This document shows, one piece after another, positions 6,086 to 6,203 of a DNA stretch of 6,203 nt (its first letter is position 1; every line of letters begins with the position of its first letter). The notes beneath the pieces are model-generated. The model made no database searches. It saw nothing but the letters and a program-made list of their open reading frames with translations, and had not been told where the DNA came from. Origin of the DNA: Betaproteobacteria bacterium (GTDB lineage: Bacteria; Pseudomonadota; Gammaproteobacteria; Burkholderiales; Burkholderiaceae_E); the NCBI GenBank assembly GCA_016868095.1, contig VGHV01000148.1:1-6203 (forward strand), given 5' to 3'. Both the position numbers and the translations under genes were made by a program.

Positions 6086-6203
6086 ATGGACTTCAGCGGG
6101 CACGTAGCGGCAAACGACACCCTCTATCTGCCCTCACGGCACCGCACTCTGCCCATCCTGGCCTCAATCACGCCCATCGCCAACTACCCGACCAAACTGC
6201 GCA
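6086..6203 (+). CDS. Start of a possible site-specific integrase, cut by the window end
   Basis: An open frame runs from ATG 6086 to the window edge, 39 full codons; the frame is open back to 6026, with TTG 6050 as an alternative start. The translation contains LPSRHRTLPILASITP followed by IANYPTKLR. This resembles, from memory, the N-terminal region that precedes the DNA-binding domain in some phage-type tyrosine recombinases. No catalytic residues can be seen because the rest lies outside. If correct, this would be the integrase of a mobile element holding the genes to its left, or of a neighbouring element. There is no Shine-Dalgarno sequence before the ATG, and a short palindrome lies just upstream. 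The alternative is an unrelated coding start or a decayed fragment. Confidence 0.45.
   Translation, partial: MDFSGHVAANDTLYLPSRHRTLPILASITPIANYPTKLR

Noticed and set aside
6187..6195. CCCGACCAA at 6187-6195 matches the tRNA-Pro 3' end at 3109-3117, suggesting an attachment-site repeat.
   Set aside because: Only nine bases match, without the T-arm sequence, and the copy lies inside a plausible coding frame (YPTKL), so chance is the simplest explanation.
1..6203. CRISPR array.
   Set aside because: No regularly spaced direct repeats of 20 bases or more were seen on either strand.

Overview
The window looks like chromosomal DNA of a proteobacterium, most likely a gammaproteobacterium. The clues are moderate G+C, a proK-like tRNA-Pro with an encoded CCA end, a bacterial cyclophilin, and a large CPA1 antiporter with a regulatory tail. 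No gene here fixes the genus.

Left part (1-3116), core-like. The window opens inside a cyclophilin-type peptidyl-prolyl isomerase on the + strand. Facing it is a long Na+/H+ antiporter gene of the CPA1/NhaP type on the - strand. Its frame is interrupted by a single in-frame amber codon (2630-2632) inside the conserved LPPLIFE segment, so it reads as 70 codons, a stop, then 695 open codons. It has a clear ribosome binding site before a GTG start and a 20-bp inverted repeat 24 bp upstream of that start. A complete tRNA-Pro(CGG) follows at 3040-3116.

Right part (3117-6203), accessory-like. A G+C-rich noncoding stretch of about 340 bp after the tRNA carries several short direct and inverted repeats. 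Then come three unfamiliar genes. A - strand 214-residue protein carries an R-x4-H (RNACSH) motif of HEPN-ribonuclease type. A divergent + strand 363-residue protein has the layout of a SIR2-like Rossmann domain, but with KG where the catalytic HG is expected. A following + strand 239-residue helical protein resembles DUF5677-type proteins and has an R-x6-H motif. The two + strand genes are more A+T-rich than the tRNA-flanking region. The last 118 bp appear to begin another gene, tentatively a tyrosine-recombinase-type integrase, which runs off the window.

Interpretation. A tRNA gene, unfamiliar genes of nuclease/NAD-associated fold types, a shift in base composition and a possible integrase fit a small genomic island or defence hotspot at tRNA-Pro. 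The SIR2-like and DUF5677-like pair could be a two-gene unit, and the divergent HEPN-like gene a third component or a separate system. This grouping is inference. No tRNA 3'-end duplication was found inside the window, and every function in the right part rests on motif reading alone.
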